Source of the DNA: Gordionus sp. m RMFG-2023
Taxonomy: Eukaryota; Nematomorpha; Gordioida; Chordodea; Parachordodidae
Direction of reading: 5' to 3'
Length of the DNA: 64,000 nt
Assembly (NCBI RefSeq): GCF_954871325.1
Contig: NC_088779.1
Span: 23,438,846 to 23,502,845 of the forward strand
Shown here: piece after piece, positions 48,350-60,336 of the stretch
Layout: each line of letters opens with the position of its first letter
Position numbering within the stretch: the first letter of the stretch is position 1
Made by a program: the position numbers and the translations under genes
The notes under the pieces: model-generated
Database searches by the model: none
The model's input: only the letters and a program-made list of their open reading frames with translations
Told to the model about the DNA's origin: nothing

Positions 48350-50095
48350 GGCCTCCAAATATACTCCATATTCTCTCAGCTGGTACAAGCCTCAGTGATC
48401 GAGATTACCGATGATGCTTTCTATTTCCCCTTTTTTCTGATATCAAAACAAGATGGCACCCCACGATTCATTTCCGATTTTTCTAACTTATCTAAGAATT
48501 TCATTAAATATTCATTTCGACTCAAGACAATCCTTATACCTATGCTTGCCTCGGCCAACAAGGCCACGATCCCATCGGCGCAGAGTAGGAAATGGTTTTT
48601 CAAATTTGCCACCACGAATGCCAATATAGATACAAAACCCTCCCAATGGGAGCAGGATTCTCATCATACACCCAACAAAATATCGCGCTGTACATTTGTG
48701 TTAAGTCAGTAACGCAGGCCAACTATTCAGTCTACCTTGACGATATTACCATTTTCCATGCAGACGAACAACTAGTCTTCAGGGATACTATCGCCTTTTT
48801 AGATATGGCCACAGCTTGAGAATTGGTGGCCAATAATACTAAGTCAGTGCCAGCATCTACATGACAGGACATTCACTGGATGCAAACCCTCTCAAAAACC
48901 TATACCTACCCCCCTCCCCCTCCTAAAAATATTTTGCGGCCATAGGCGGTGATATTCACACACTTTTAATTATACCTTTTTAATAAATGTACTCCCTTCA
49001 TAACCTATTGTTTGGCACGAATATGAGTTTACTGATAGAATTTTTAACCCTTGTAAATTATATTTAAAAGGATAGCAAAAAATGATCCCGAAATAGTTTT
49101 ATTTGGAAAATATTCTATGCAAATATTTGAGAATAGAGATAAACTTCGTGGACAAGGCGGCCGCGGTTGATAAAGAAAATAAAGCCCGCATCCGCTTCTT
49201 CTAGTTAATTCTATACAAACACTCGTGCAAATGAACATTGAGAGACATCGCCCTCGAGGTATTAGGAATTCTAAACGACTACACTTACAATCACGGGATT
49301 ATCGAGAGTGTTTGCGCTATACTAGAGCACTATGTTAAACGAAGAAGATACCCCCCCCCCCCCCACCCCCAAATCGATTATCTACTACTCAAAGGCCTTG
49401 ATCGCCATAGCAGCGCTTATGAATCCTTTTCCATTCACTATCATGTAGATGCATCAACGACTCACATCGAAATTGCAGAGGCCCTATCTGGATGCTATTC
49501 CTACACATTTGACGAGGTTAAACATGCCCTTGGTATACCTAAATTATTCACGTCATACATCAACCAGAAGGAACTATTAGCAATCTGTGTAGGGTGTAAA
49601 ATTTCGCTCAATAAATATGGTAACGTCCCTTCTAACGTCACAGATAGTCAGGTAGCTTATACCATCATCAAGGAAGGCAGTTCGAAATTCCCAGCCTGCG
49701 AGCACCTGGTCATAAGAATTATGCAGTTAATCGGGTTTTCGACCATCCAGACAGAAACCTGACATAGACGACCTTGGAGGACAACCTAGCAGATAGGCCG
49801 AGCAGGGCTTGGATCGGTAACCAACAAGCCCACGATATTCTACATGACTTAGATAGGAGAGCTACCACAGATCGATGAGACCTTTCCTTATAACAGGGAC
49901 TCAGCTCCGATGCACCTTATCGATGAAATAGATGTTCTAGATGAAGATAGAGTACAAGCGCTAGAAAGAAATTTCAATCCAGCAATCTTCGATAATACCC
50001 TCGAACTATCAATCAACATCAACATTCTAGACGATGCCAATAAACATCTCACTCAAAATGAGAAACATCTACATGGCCTCGCAAAACATTAACCC
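48350..50095 (+). mobile_element. LTR retrotransposon fossil (reverse transcriptase and RNase H), Gypsy-like
   Basis: About 48390-48820 shows reverse transcriptase motifs (QDGTPRFISDFSN, then a YLDDI catalytic box). About 49235-49800 shows RNase H (HVDASTTHIEIAEAL, INQKELLAIC, VTDSQVAYTI, then a LADRPSR-type end). About 49800-50090 still reads as pol-like sequence. An A+T-rich block at about 48900-49230 interrupts it and may be an insertion. The upstream part, 48050-48350, has the same composition and may be the approach to RT. Several breaks, no LTR pair seen, old. Confidence 0.7.
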
Positions 50096-50720
50096 CCCCC
50101 CCCCCCACTTAATTTTCACTAACATTACACACTTAGTGTTATATAAATTAGTAATAAAATTGTATTACTTATCTTTCTGTTTTTCCATATCATCTAATAA
50201 CTTCGACCCGATTCGGAAATTAGGGAGAATAACTAAGAAATAAGGTCCTGCGTCTATAAAAAGGAGTAGATTAAAATATTTATCTTTTCAAAATTATTTT
50301 TCCCTGTTTGATTAGATCCTATTTCCCAAAATTTCCGAATTTAACTTCGTTGACGGGTCCAACATATTGCTCTTTTCTCATAATAATACGCATTTGTTAT
50401 AATTTACTTTATCAGCCCCATACTTTGTTTATAATTACTTTGTCCGCGGCTAATTGTATACATTGATGGATTATTATTAATAGATAGGTTCGGCGAGACC
50501 ACAGGGTCCTCCAGTACTTGGTATTGGGGGCCCCGCCATTATTAGATTTGGCTTTGTTTTGGGTTCTGGCTTAAATACTGTGATAATAAAAAATGAGACC
50601 GTGTCCTGATTCATCTTATTTCTAAACAGTCGTGTAGTCTGTTTAGCTGTATCATAGCTTCCTCTAAACAGCCTAAAAGGAGAGGGAATATTTAGATTTA
50701 CCAAATATTAGCTGTATTTG
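50096..50720 (+). other. Region downstream of the LTR fossil, possibly LTR or leader remnant
   Basis: It starts with a C-run of about 15 and is less A+T-rich than the flanks. TATAAAAAG at about 50256 could be an LTR promoter TATA box. I see no partner LTR upstream of the fossil, so this is only a suggestion. Confidence 0.2.
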
Positions 50721-53700
50721 TATCGAAAAGAATATATATAAATAACAAATTATATTTATTTTATGTACATATTCGTTCTTTCTTTCAAATAGAGTGTCCT
50801 AGTTTAAAATTGGTTTAGCCTGTGCTAAACATAAATAAGTTCTAAAAATAAGACAAACTAGAACACGGCCTAAAAAAAATTAAGATTAATACAACCCTAT
50901 AATATGAATCGTACGATATTTTGAAAAAAAAAACATTATCACATGTGAATTAATCTTTATTTTGTTCCTTAGAACAAGTTTAGATATCCTGTAAAATTTA
51001 AAAAGAGGGCTACGGTTTCTATTATTCTTAAGAAAACGGTTATGGTTCCAGTTATTAGATTTATCCTGGTTCCTAGAGTTGAGTTATTTTAGCCTTTCCA
51101 AATTCTGCTCCTGCTATATTAGTTTCGGATAGCTAGAGATTTGTTAGAAAAGTGGAAATTTTTGATAACTTTTCATTTGACCCTTTTACAATCTTTTACT
51201 TTCAAAAAAAAATCTAAGCTGGGGAAAATAAACAATGCCAAAAAAATTGGATTAATATATATAAAATAATAATTAAATAGATTAAAAAAAAATTAAGAAT
51301 GTATATATTCTTTTATCGATAATTGCTTAATAGCACAATCCCATGATTTAATTAAAAAAATATATATTCATTTAAACCATCAAAACTAGATCATAATTAT
51401 TAAATTAGTAAATCAGAGAAATTCTCTTTGATAAATTGGTTAGTTACTGATGCGATCCGAATATATGGCAAAAAAAAATAAAGAAATATTATTTGAGCAT
51501 GGCAAAATAACTATGATTTTTATCAAATTTTTTTTGCAAACCCCAAATGAAAATAATGTTTGGGGCCTCAATAATATTGACTTCTATAAAATAAGTATAA
51601 CTTCTTTCTACGAATTCGAAATGTTTATATTTTTGATATGATAAATTTTATAAATTATTGATGAACATTTATATTATTTATTGCTGAATTTCATAATATT
51701 TTCAAGATATTTGTTTTTGGTGTTAAAAGGGTGTGTTCTTCTGAATAGAAAAGACCATGAATACAGAAATAGAAGTCAAGATGCATCATGTAGAGACATT
51801 TTTATACTAATTAATATAATGGTATCGATAAATGTCTCCAATTGGTAGATATTAAGAAATATTTTTAATCAACAAACTCAATCTATGATTCCATTCGTAC
51901 TTTATCTTAAATCGATTTAAATATTAACATTATAATTTAAGAATTATAATTTTGAAAAGTTAGAGAGATGGGTATATTATGTTTATTAATTATTATATAT
52001 ACATATAATATGAAAATCAATGTCTCGATATTTAAGAGAATGTAAGAGATAAAATATATTTTGACCAAAATATAACCGACCTTGTATGTTCCTAACTCAA
52101 TTGGTGGATCTATTATTTCCAAATTCAAATCAAGATTAGACTTTAAATATACCCACAAGAAAAAAAAATAATTATATTTATTTCTATTTTATGCAAAAAT
52201 ATTAAATTTTTTTAAAAAATAGGTGATAAAAGCTTTAAGATTAGTATGCATTTTTTAAAAAAAAATATTTTAAAATATAATCTTCTTAAAATAGTTATTT
52301 TTCAATTAAGCTTGTTATACAACAATTTTTCTCTCTTTAAAATTCTATGAATTATCGATTTTTTTAAATAAAAAAAAAGGAGGATATTGAAAAGTAGGTG
52401 GGCAGTTTATTTTAAAGATACATAAACATTACACATCATAATGAAAACTAAATAATTAATAAACCCAATATATTATAAATAAAAAAATCACCCTTTAGTT
52501 TATATAATCACATTAATATTTGTTTAATAATCATGTTATAATTTTCATTATCGACACCCGATATTATTGGGCTAAAATTGCCGAGTATGCTGAAAGGCTT
52601 CTAAACAATAAAGAATTAATTTTAATATTTTTTTATTTTTCGCAATTTTAATAAAAAGAAATTTATTTATTTAAAATTCATAAGGAAAAAATATAAATTG
52701 AGGCAAAAATTTCGTGGCCGAAATCCGCAAATTTTTGAACATTGGACACCTCCTAGTACTTGGCTACGCCACTTTCACATATATGTAGATTCTTCAAAAA
52801 CTGCCTAAACAATGTAATTTAAAATGAAAGATTAAAAAATAATGATATGGATATAATTACATAATATTTACAAAATTTAAAAATGTAATGGAGGTTTAAA
52901 AAAAAAAAATTTTAAATCATAAAATATAATTTAACAATTAATATTCAAGTGAATTAGGAAAGTATTATAACTAAAATTGGATAATAATATAAGATAATCA
53001 AATTATAGTGTAATTCTTTTTGCAATTCTTGATTTAAATTTTAAGAAAGGATAATAAGTAATTATAAATATTAAAAACTAAATTTAATTTGTAAATAAAA
53101 AAAAATACTTTTATCGCATTAGGATACTCGATGTCTCTGGCTCTATGATACTTTTATAATTTAGACTTGTAGTACTTTTGGAAAATGGAATACCAAAATA
53201 AGATGAATTGGTAACGCTAAAAATGAAAACGATTATATAATGAAGTATTTTTTACCCTCAAGTGCTATTGTTCATTAAGTAAACCCAGTATTCCTTCTTC
53301 CTTCTCTCCCGGAAAATGATTAAGTATTTCAAAATACTCTAAATTTGATATCTAGACAAAAATTTGCCTTTATTTCTTTTTTAATTAATAAAACCTCCTT
53401 TTTCTATAAAATCATCTCATAATACCTTAAAAATTAAGAATACTATCGGTACATTTGATTTTTTAAATCAAATTTTCACATAATTTTAACCAAGTGTAGA
53501 AGCGCACTTAGTATAAGTATTAATTTACTAAACAATCACTCATATAGCGTGATGGTAAAAAAAATCACCTGTAATTTATTATCCTATTACTATTTAATTA
53601 TAAGATCATTGAATCATAAAATTCCAAAATATTTTAAAACGAGGGGAAAAAACCTTAATGTAGTTAGATGATCCGATATTTAAGGTATGTTACTTCGCTT

Positions 53701-54654
53701 ATAATTAGTTTCTATTTGAAAAACTGATTAATGAATTAGCAAGTATTACTCAATCATTACATATTGGCATTCAGATATTCAGTTTTTCATATCAATGATG
53801 CTAATCTTTTCTTATTTGCCAATAATGCGTTTTTCTTTAAACAATTTACCAAAGGGGTTGAGTTCTAAACTAAATTCACACTAATTATTGATATAAGTCT
53901 AGGGATTATTGAAGAAGATATCATATTTGTTGGGCTTATAATTCGGTTATTTTTTTTGTGTTTGGCGAAATAGATTCAAGAAAAAACTTACTAAATATTA
54001 ATACAAACTAGATATTTAGAACCTCTATATTCCCCGCTCTGGAATGATGTCCATTTTATATAATATTTTGTTTTACACAGATATATTTTAAAAAAAAAAC
54101 AAAAAAAATTCATCCGTCCATGTGGTGCGGTTTTTATATGTGGTGCATGGTTCGGGTTTTAAAATTGATCTCACGGTCAGTTTTTAGAATCGGGTCATCA
54201 GGTTCGATTCCTAAAAATTGGTTCCAAACATAATCATTGACCTTCACTATACATTGATATTTTTTTTAATGCGAAAATTTTATTAAAAAATTATGCTTAA
54301 CATTTCGATGCCAGAATTGGAGGAATTCACTCAACATTTTAAAGATTTTTGAATTAGGATTAGATTTTAAGTTATTAATTACCAATTAAAAAATATATAT
54401 AGAAATACTAATTCTGAACGCTTTGCGCTATTTGCATAATTTTTAAAATGCATTATCACTACCTATCATATTTTATAATCACTGTTGTGGCGCCTTTTTT
54501 TCAAATTTTTTATAAAAAAGTTATGATAAAGAGTAACTTGGAAAAATAAAATTATCATATAAATATTGGCTTTATTTATTTAATTGAATTATAATTTCTG
54601 TATATAAATAAAATTGAAATGGAGAGAATAGAAATTTTTTTTTAATATAATTTG
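50721..54654. other. A+T-rich stretch with weak coding hints
   Basis: Open peptides at 51450-51641 (+; MRSEYMAKKNKEILFEHG...) and 52158-52070 (-; SNLDLNLEIIDPPIELGTYK before a GTCGGT donor) are protein-like but unplaced. 52735-52776 is a hAT-like end. 54120-54240 has GGTTCGGG / GGTTCGATTCC blocks but no tRNA fold. Confidence 0.3.
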
Positions 54655-54850
54655 TAGTTTTGTTAAAAGGCTCGATTTTAGCTAATTTTTAAAAAGGGGA
54701 AACTTAATGTCTTATTAGAAAAATGTTACTCTAAAGATTTTGCTCATTAATATCTATTAGCAAAATCTAGAGGCTTAGGCACTATTTTTCTTGCTAAAAT
54801 ATTGAGTTACTCGTTTTTAAAAATCCAAATCGTGCCGTTTAACAACACCA
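54655..54850. mobile_element. Family A foldback MITE
   Basis: TAGTTTTGTTAAAAGGCTC start and GCCGTTTAACAACACCA end, with AGATTTTGCTC / TAGCAAAATCT inverted near the centre. A short ATTTG repeat flanks it, but no clear 8-bp duplication. Confidence 0.65.
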
Positions 54851-54974
54851 ATTTGTAATTTGTTTCACTTGCAATTTGATAGTAAAATTTTTTTTATGCT
54901 CTAATAGTATTATGAAAATATATTATCTAAAAGTTTTTCTTGTATTTGATTTAAACTTAAATAATTTTTTCCAG

Positions 54975-55106
54975 TTCAACCGTGGAAGATTCCAATTCTG
55001 TAACGAAGATGTTTTGAGAAATAAGTACTATTTATTCATAGTTTATTTAAATGGAAGAAGAAATTTAGGAGATAATAGAAAAGGAAGTTCTATTAATTTA
55101 AAATAA
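54975..55106 (+). CDS. Candidate terminal exon, unidentified
   Basis: An excellent acceptor (AATAATTTTTTCCAG) precedes 43 open codons: FNRGRFQFCNEDVLRNK ... VYLNGRRNLGDNRKG, then TAA. The composition is richer in Gly, Arg and Asp than chance ORFs here. It follows a family A MITE. Upstream exons were not found; the open frame 5' of the acceptor is low-complexity and probably intron. Confidence 0.35.
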   Translation, partial: FNRGRFQFCNEDVLRNKYYLFIVYLNGRRNLGDNRKGSSINLK

Positions 55107-55945
55107 ATCATAAAAGCAAATTTTATCTATATCATATTTTCATGTAGATCAGATTTTCCATTGAGGTAGAACCCCCCCCTTCTTATCTCACTGTAGGGTT
55201 TGCAGCAGCAATATTTAAAAAGTATTAATGTCACATTATGGGAATATTATGTATAAATCTTTAAAACTTGAAGTAACTTTTTAGAAATGATAAATCTTTT
55301 AAGAATCGTATTATTGATTCAAAGATAATCACTATTTAAATAAAAATAATGATAACAAACACCATGATTCCCTAGATAATTTTATATCTGATATTAATAA
55401 ATATGTTAAAATTTATTGTTTTATTATTAACTTTATATTAAATAATTTATGTATAATATTTTAATATATTTATTAAGTTTCTTATAATGTGATTATGTTT
55501 TACAAATATTTTTAAAATTTACATACTATTGTTTTATCATTTTTTCTGGGGTTCTTTTGAGATAGTCATTTAAAAAAATGAATATTGGTTTTCGTTTTGT
55601 AGAATATTATATAATATTAAAAAATATATAATATAATGAATTAGGATTTATTATAATATGTGCAGGTTATTGATTGTTTTTAAAATAAATACTTTCGTGA
55701 TAAATCAAGAGAGTCATACATTTTTTGTTGCGTAAAGTTTGACACAAATATTATTAATTACTTTTCAAGATTCCAATAAAAATAATTTTTTTTTGTAGCC
55801 TAAAGATAGAATCATCCCTCAAAATAAATCTCCATTTTCTTTCTCCCCCATTCTGAGAAATATGCCTTTTTTTCAATAAACATTATTTAATGATATCGAC
55901 ATATATTTCACGGAATAAGTCTCATTATTACCCTTTTATAATCAG

Positions 55946-56148
55946 GGGAATATAAATTAATAAGTATATCTAAGCCAAATTTTATCACGGAGGATTACTT
56001 TGCTCAAATAGTGAATATGTTGAGTTTGAAACCCGAACACGATACATTTAAAGAATGGGTCAAGTCTAAGAATTGTATATACATCTGCCCTAACATTTAT
56101 AGGAACCAGAAAGAATTAAGTGTGGTAAATCACCCTACTGAGAAGTAA
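55946..56148 (+). CDS. Candidate exon, possibly DUF4326-like
   Basis: Behind ATAATCAG, 66 codons are open in phase: EYKLISISKPNFITEDYFAQ, then LKPEHDTFKEWVKSKNCIYI, CPNIYRNQ, VVNHPTEK, TAA. FKEWVKSKNCIYI.xN followed by SxxxNxP resembles the start of DUF4326-type domains (F..W..S.NVYIGRN ... SKWANPF), with the GR pair replaced by CP. That would make it a diverged or dead copy. It could follow the exon at 54975-55106, but the required donor (A|GTTCTA) is poor. Confidence 0.4.
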
Positions 56149-57721
56149 TTTTGCTTTAACAATAGGATTACAGAGCCTGTTGGATAAAAGTCATATGTAA
56201 AAGTAATGTTAAATTTTAAAATTATATTGAATAGATTTACAAAAAAAAATTCTTAAAATCATCTAATATGTAGTCTAAATATTTTTTCTGCTCCATCTCC
56301 GTTGATTTGGGTATAGTCAATTATTTTAGAGGACGCGAAATTTTGATTTTAACACCTAAACATAATGTAATGTAAGTTATATTATCAAAATTTACATCAT
56401 TATTTCAACTAAGCTTATAAATATATTTATAAGAAAGATAAGAATTTAAATTAAAAATTTTATCTCCCAATTTAATTATTTTGTCAAAATAGAAGGATGC
56501 TAAATAGTAAAAAAAAATATTCTTGGTAATAATTTTATTCACAATTTGTTTCAGTAAAATTTACTTTTCTAAGAATAAAAAATAAATTCCTATGGAAATT
56601 ATGTAAATTTCTAATTTGAGCGTCTAATCTAACTAATTTATGCAATTTTTATTTTGTCTCAATCATACTTGTTGGACACAAGTTACCAAATGCAAATACA
56701 AAATATATTTTGTCAAAAAAAATAAATTTTTTAAAAAAAAGTATTATCAAATTAATCAAAACGGTTTTAATCGGATATTTTCGATAATTATTTTTTAAAT
56801 TACAGCACAGTGTATTATAATATTCAGAACTTTTATAAATGATTTTATATAAAATAATAAATCATGCATGGTGAACAGAGATAGATACACTTACCGGGAA
56901 ATCTATAGTTTCCTAAACTAAACAACTCCCTATTTTCATATATGTGATATAGAGAAGGTCAACTTTCTCTAACGTTGTCGGAAAGGGAAGATTATATCGT
57001 ATTTAATCACAAATCTACTAGGTACAATATACCTGGCTAATATTGTTATTTTTACACTTAGTTAAAGGAGCATCCTATTTATTTTCTCTGGCGATAAGTA
57101 TCCTTGTGGTAGCTCGCTATTATATTTTTGAAATTAGTTTAAAGCTGATTTTAAATAATAAACATAATAATTAAATTTTTTGAGTATTATAAATCTAATT
57201 GACCATCTGATTTCGAATTTATGGCTATTCCTTAATAAGACTATTTATTAATTTCACGGAGTTATAGAAAGCATCTTGCTGCCAGTTTAAAATCAATCTT
57301 CCCATTTTTTTTCTCAAAGGCTGCTATTTTGGAGGATACTAATGTTTATTCCACAGTTAAGGTTAAAATATTTGACTTGGGTTATCCCCTTAGTTTTTTT
57401 TATTGTAAAAAATGGTTCATATCGGAGTCAAGGCAGGCTTAACCATCTTCATCTGGAAAATGTATGAAATAATATTCTTTCTAAAGGAAATGATAATATT
57501 AGAGAATAAAAATATAAATTAACATATATTGATCGGTTCAATATTAATTAGATTAACAATTTTGACTGAAAATTTAACAGCAAAAAAAATGAAGGAATTT
57601 AATGGTTGACCTGAATTAAGAATTCAGCTTATTATTTATAAAATTTAAATAAATAAGAGTAAATTTAATAATACAATAAAATATGTTTTTATTTTTAAAA
57701 AAATTTTGAACTCAAAAAAAA
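56149..57721. other. A+T-rich stretch with one strong splice donor
   Basis: On the minus strand CCCG|GTAAGTGT at about 56898 follows a less A+T-rich block (56900-57000); it could end a noncoding exon. 57200-57470 is also less A+T-rich. No protein recognised. Confidence 0.3.
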
Positions 57722-57835
57722 AAGAAACGCGTTGCACGTTATCTCGAGGAAAGTAACGAATGGCGTTCCTTTACTTCAAAAAAGATAACGCTGTTAGATA
57801 ACGACGTTATTTTTTTTACGTTACCTTGCAGCACT
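57722..57835. mobile_element. hAT-type transposon terminus
   Basis: The right edge reversed reads TAGTGCTGCAAGGTAACG, a hAT-like end. ACGTTA/TAACG motifs recur in both orientations through the 110 bp, which is not A+T-rich like the flanks. No coding part or partner end is seen. Confidence 0.4.
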
Positions 57836-58593
57836 ATTTTATACTATTGTAAAGATTACCATTTTTTATAATACATACCTGAAAATTAGTTTGTTCTATC
57901 TACACTTTTTGTAAAATTATATAATTCTCAGGTGACGAATAGTGAAAATATTGTAAACGTGATTGGCTGCATTAATCCTAAAAATTAACAGTTACATATT
58001 TAAAAATATATTATGGATAAGTTACTCATTATTCGGAAAAAGGGGATAACAGTTACATCTAGTTACTTGGAAAAATTTGACACAATTAAAATTTATACAT
58101 TAAATCAAAATTATGAAATTTCATGCAGGATTAATTAATCTTTATATTTTGTAATGTTCACAGTTAGCGCGAATTCGCGGCGAAGTATATAAAATACGAT
58201 ATAATATAATAATTTTACATTCATTTTTGAATAATCCGTCACGGACACGCATATGAATGCCGAGGAAGTCTAAACTTATCTAGAAACAAAAGCGATTTTT
58301 TCTTCTCGTTTTAGAATATACAATAATTTTTAATTTTTTTTCTACTTTTATCGAGGGATGGGAAGTCTACCAAATAAGATTGGCTAAAAGTGGATTTTGA
58401 CCAGTCAAATACTCTAAAATATTATTTTCAATATTTTTTATTAAATATATCAAATATAATGAACCTGGTTTATCAATTTAAATTGTATAATAAATTTAAG
58501 TGAATTCTTTAGTTAAAGATAATGTTACTAATATGAAAGCTGCTTAAATTATTTTAAAATCCCAATCAATCTTTAATTTACAATTATGTGGAT

Positions 58594-58950
58594 TTTCCGC
58601 AAACAAATTACAATTATTCTATCGGGATCTTGAACGAGTAGTTATTTAATGTTATATTTTTTAAAAATAAACATCCAAGTGCAGTTTCCAGCTACAGAAA
58701 TTAGCAAGCATTCCGCTAACAAATAACAATTATTCTATCGGGATCTTGAACGAGTAGTTATTTAATATGTTATATTTTTTAAAAATAAACATATACCAAG
58801 TGCAGTTTCCAGCTACAGAAATTAGCAAGCATTCCGCAAACAAATAACAATTATTCTATCGGGATCTTGAACGAGTAGTTATTTTATATGTTATATTTTT
58901 TAAAAATAAACATATAACAAGTGCAGTTTCCAGATACAGAAATTAGCATG
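58594..58950. repeat. Tandem repeat, three copies of about 116-121 bp
   Basis: TTCCGC.AACAAAT marks the copy starts at about 58595, 58711 and 58832. The shared block reads TTATTCTATCGGGATCTTGA, then ACGAGTAGTTATTT, and later GTGCAGTTTCCAG. The copies are about 95% alike by eye, so the array is young. Confidence 0.85.
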
Positions 58951-59511
58951 CCATATTATTTACGATTGGTTTAACCATCTGGGCTTCTTCGATACAATGT
59001 ATCCAACAAATATGAATGAGCTTTAAAAGCGTTCATCATGGAAGAAACTGTTGTAAACATTGAGAATTCAAGGGGACATATACATTTTGCCCCAAGTAAA
59101 AAATGAAGATAGTGAAAACGAAACAGCATTTCAAAAATAAATCAAAATAAAAACAAATTTTTTTTTAAGTATTTTTTCAAGAAAATTTATTTGGTTATTA
59201 CTAATACCTAATAAAGTAAATACTGTCATAAAAATATTTAATTAAAGCTGACGAGTTAAGTCACCAAATCGTAGTTGACCGGTCAAATACCCAACCCTTC
59301 TTTTTATCTGATGTTTATAATTATTTAATCTCGAAAAACATGCATTATCATAAAAAGAAAAATTGTTATTTTAAAATACATTATTAAAAAAGTGATTTTC
59401 AAAATTTTTTTCTTCATACGTGAATAAATATGCTATTGAAAAATTTTTGGTGGATGAAAATTACAAATTATTTACTTCAATTAGATTTTATATAAAAAAT
59501 ATTTAAAATTT
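58951..59511. other. Short stretch between tandem repeat and 108-residue gene
   Basis: 58975-59100 contains open peptides (FNHLGFFDTMYPTNMNEL; EETVVNIENSRGHIY) that change frame, possibly a decayed coding fragment. The remainder is A+T-rich. Confidence 0.3.
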
Positions 59512-60125
59512 TTAAGTAAAATTTGATAGGTTTTTCCTCTTTAAAAAAATCTCCATATTTTTGCTCACATTTTTTTGAAGATTTTTTACAACTCTTTCCC
59601 TAAATCTTCGTTTTCCGTTAAAAAAAAGAATATGGGAAAAAATACTTGTCGAATAATAAACTATTTTTCTCCATCTCATATTTTGCCCACATCAGATCTT
59701 CGTCAAAATCTAGATTAGGCAAATTCACTTAGATATTTTTTTGGCTTAATGACTTATAAATATAATTGAGGTGGTTTACTATATTTTTAGCTGGCTAAAA
59801 AATCGGCTAAAACAAGTTTTTACCAGAAAACTATCAAATTGAGGTTTTTATAAAAAGATAGCTGCTCAAATTTGAAAGAAATAAATTAAAAGGCCTTAAC
59901 GTTAACGGATTTTTAATGGCATGCGCCTGAGGATTGAGCCGTATAGGCGATATTTAGCCATATCCCAACTATACTTATAAACATCATATTTGATTTTAGA
60001 GTTAGATGCTTTGATTACTCCTCTAAAATTAGATTATCGAAAATGGTAATTTATTAATTAATCGACACAAATAGATTTAAATTGATTTGCGAAAACAACC
60101 CTTCATCGTTGTAAGCTTTAGCCAT
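59512..60125 (-). CDS. Uncharacterised 108-residue protein, four coding exons
   Basis: Exons 60125-60067, 60022-59907, 59709-59646 and 59599-59512 total 327 nt with compatible phases (2, 1, 2) and introns of 44, 197 and 46 bp, the two short ones matching the local size class. The protein starts MAKAYNDEGLFSQ, carries an aromatic/basic middle (YDVYKYSWDMAKYRLYGS, then RRMPLK), an acidic turn (FDEDLMWAKYEMEK) and a basic helical end (ERVVKNLQKNVSKNM). There is no signal peptide or membrane segment. I do not recognise the family. An upstream noncoding exon is likely: a perfect donor CT|GTAAGT at 60251 and acceptor TTTGTCCTCAG at 60150 flank a 102 bp intron. The exon 2 donor (C|GTTAAC) is weak; the link to exon 3 rests on phase and peptide quality. 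Confidence 0.55.
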
Positions 60126-60149
60126 ACGAAGAGACAAGTTCTAATATAC

Positions 60150-60251
60150 CTGAGGACAAATTAATTAAACCATTTAATATCTTAATTACGATTTTATATG
60201 ATCTTGAACATATCGTTTTAAATTCAAAAATCTCGTTATGGGCTTACTTAC
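60150..60251 (-). other. Putative 5' UTR intron of the 108-residue gene (or trans-splice acceptor region)
   Basis: GTAAGT at 60251 and a good pyrimidine-tract acceptor ending CCTCAG at 60150 lie between the CNTD1-like poly(A) signal and the ATG at 60125. If the region is cis-spliced, the first exon lies within about 75 bp of the CNTD1 stop. If this animal uses spliced leaders, the same acceptor could be a trans-splice site in a two-gene operon. Confidence 0.4.
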
Positions 60252-60324
60252 AGCCCAATTTCGGAATTAAAATGTTAATTTTTTTTAAAAACTTTGTATT
60301 GTACAAATAAAATATAGGATTGAT

Positions 60325-60330
60325 TTTATT
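60325..60330 (-). terminator. AATAAA polyadenylation signal of the CNTD1-like gene
   Basis: AATAAA occurs on the minus strand about 7 bases after the TGA of the last CNTD1 exon. The next gene's first putative exon ends only about 75 bases further on, so the 3' UTR must be very short or overlap the next gene. Confidence 0.5.
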
Positions 60331-60336
60331 CAAATG

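Noticed and set aside
54195-54215. GGTTCGATTCC, a perfect tRNA B-box
   Set aside because: No A-box, acceptor stem or cloverleaf around it; it sits in a decayed G+C-rich repeat.
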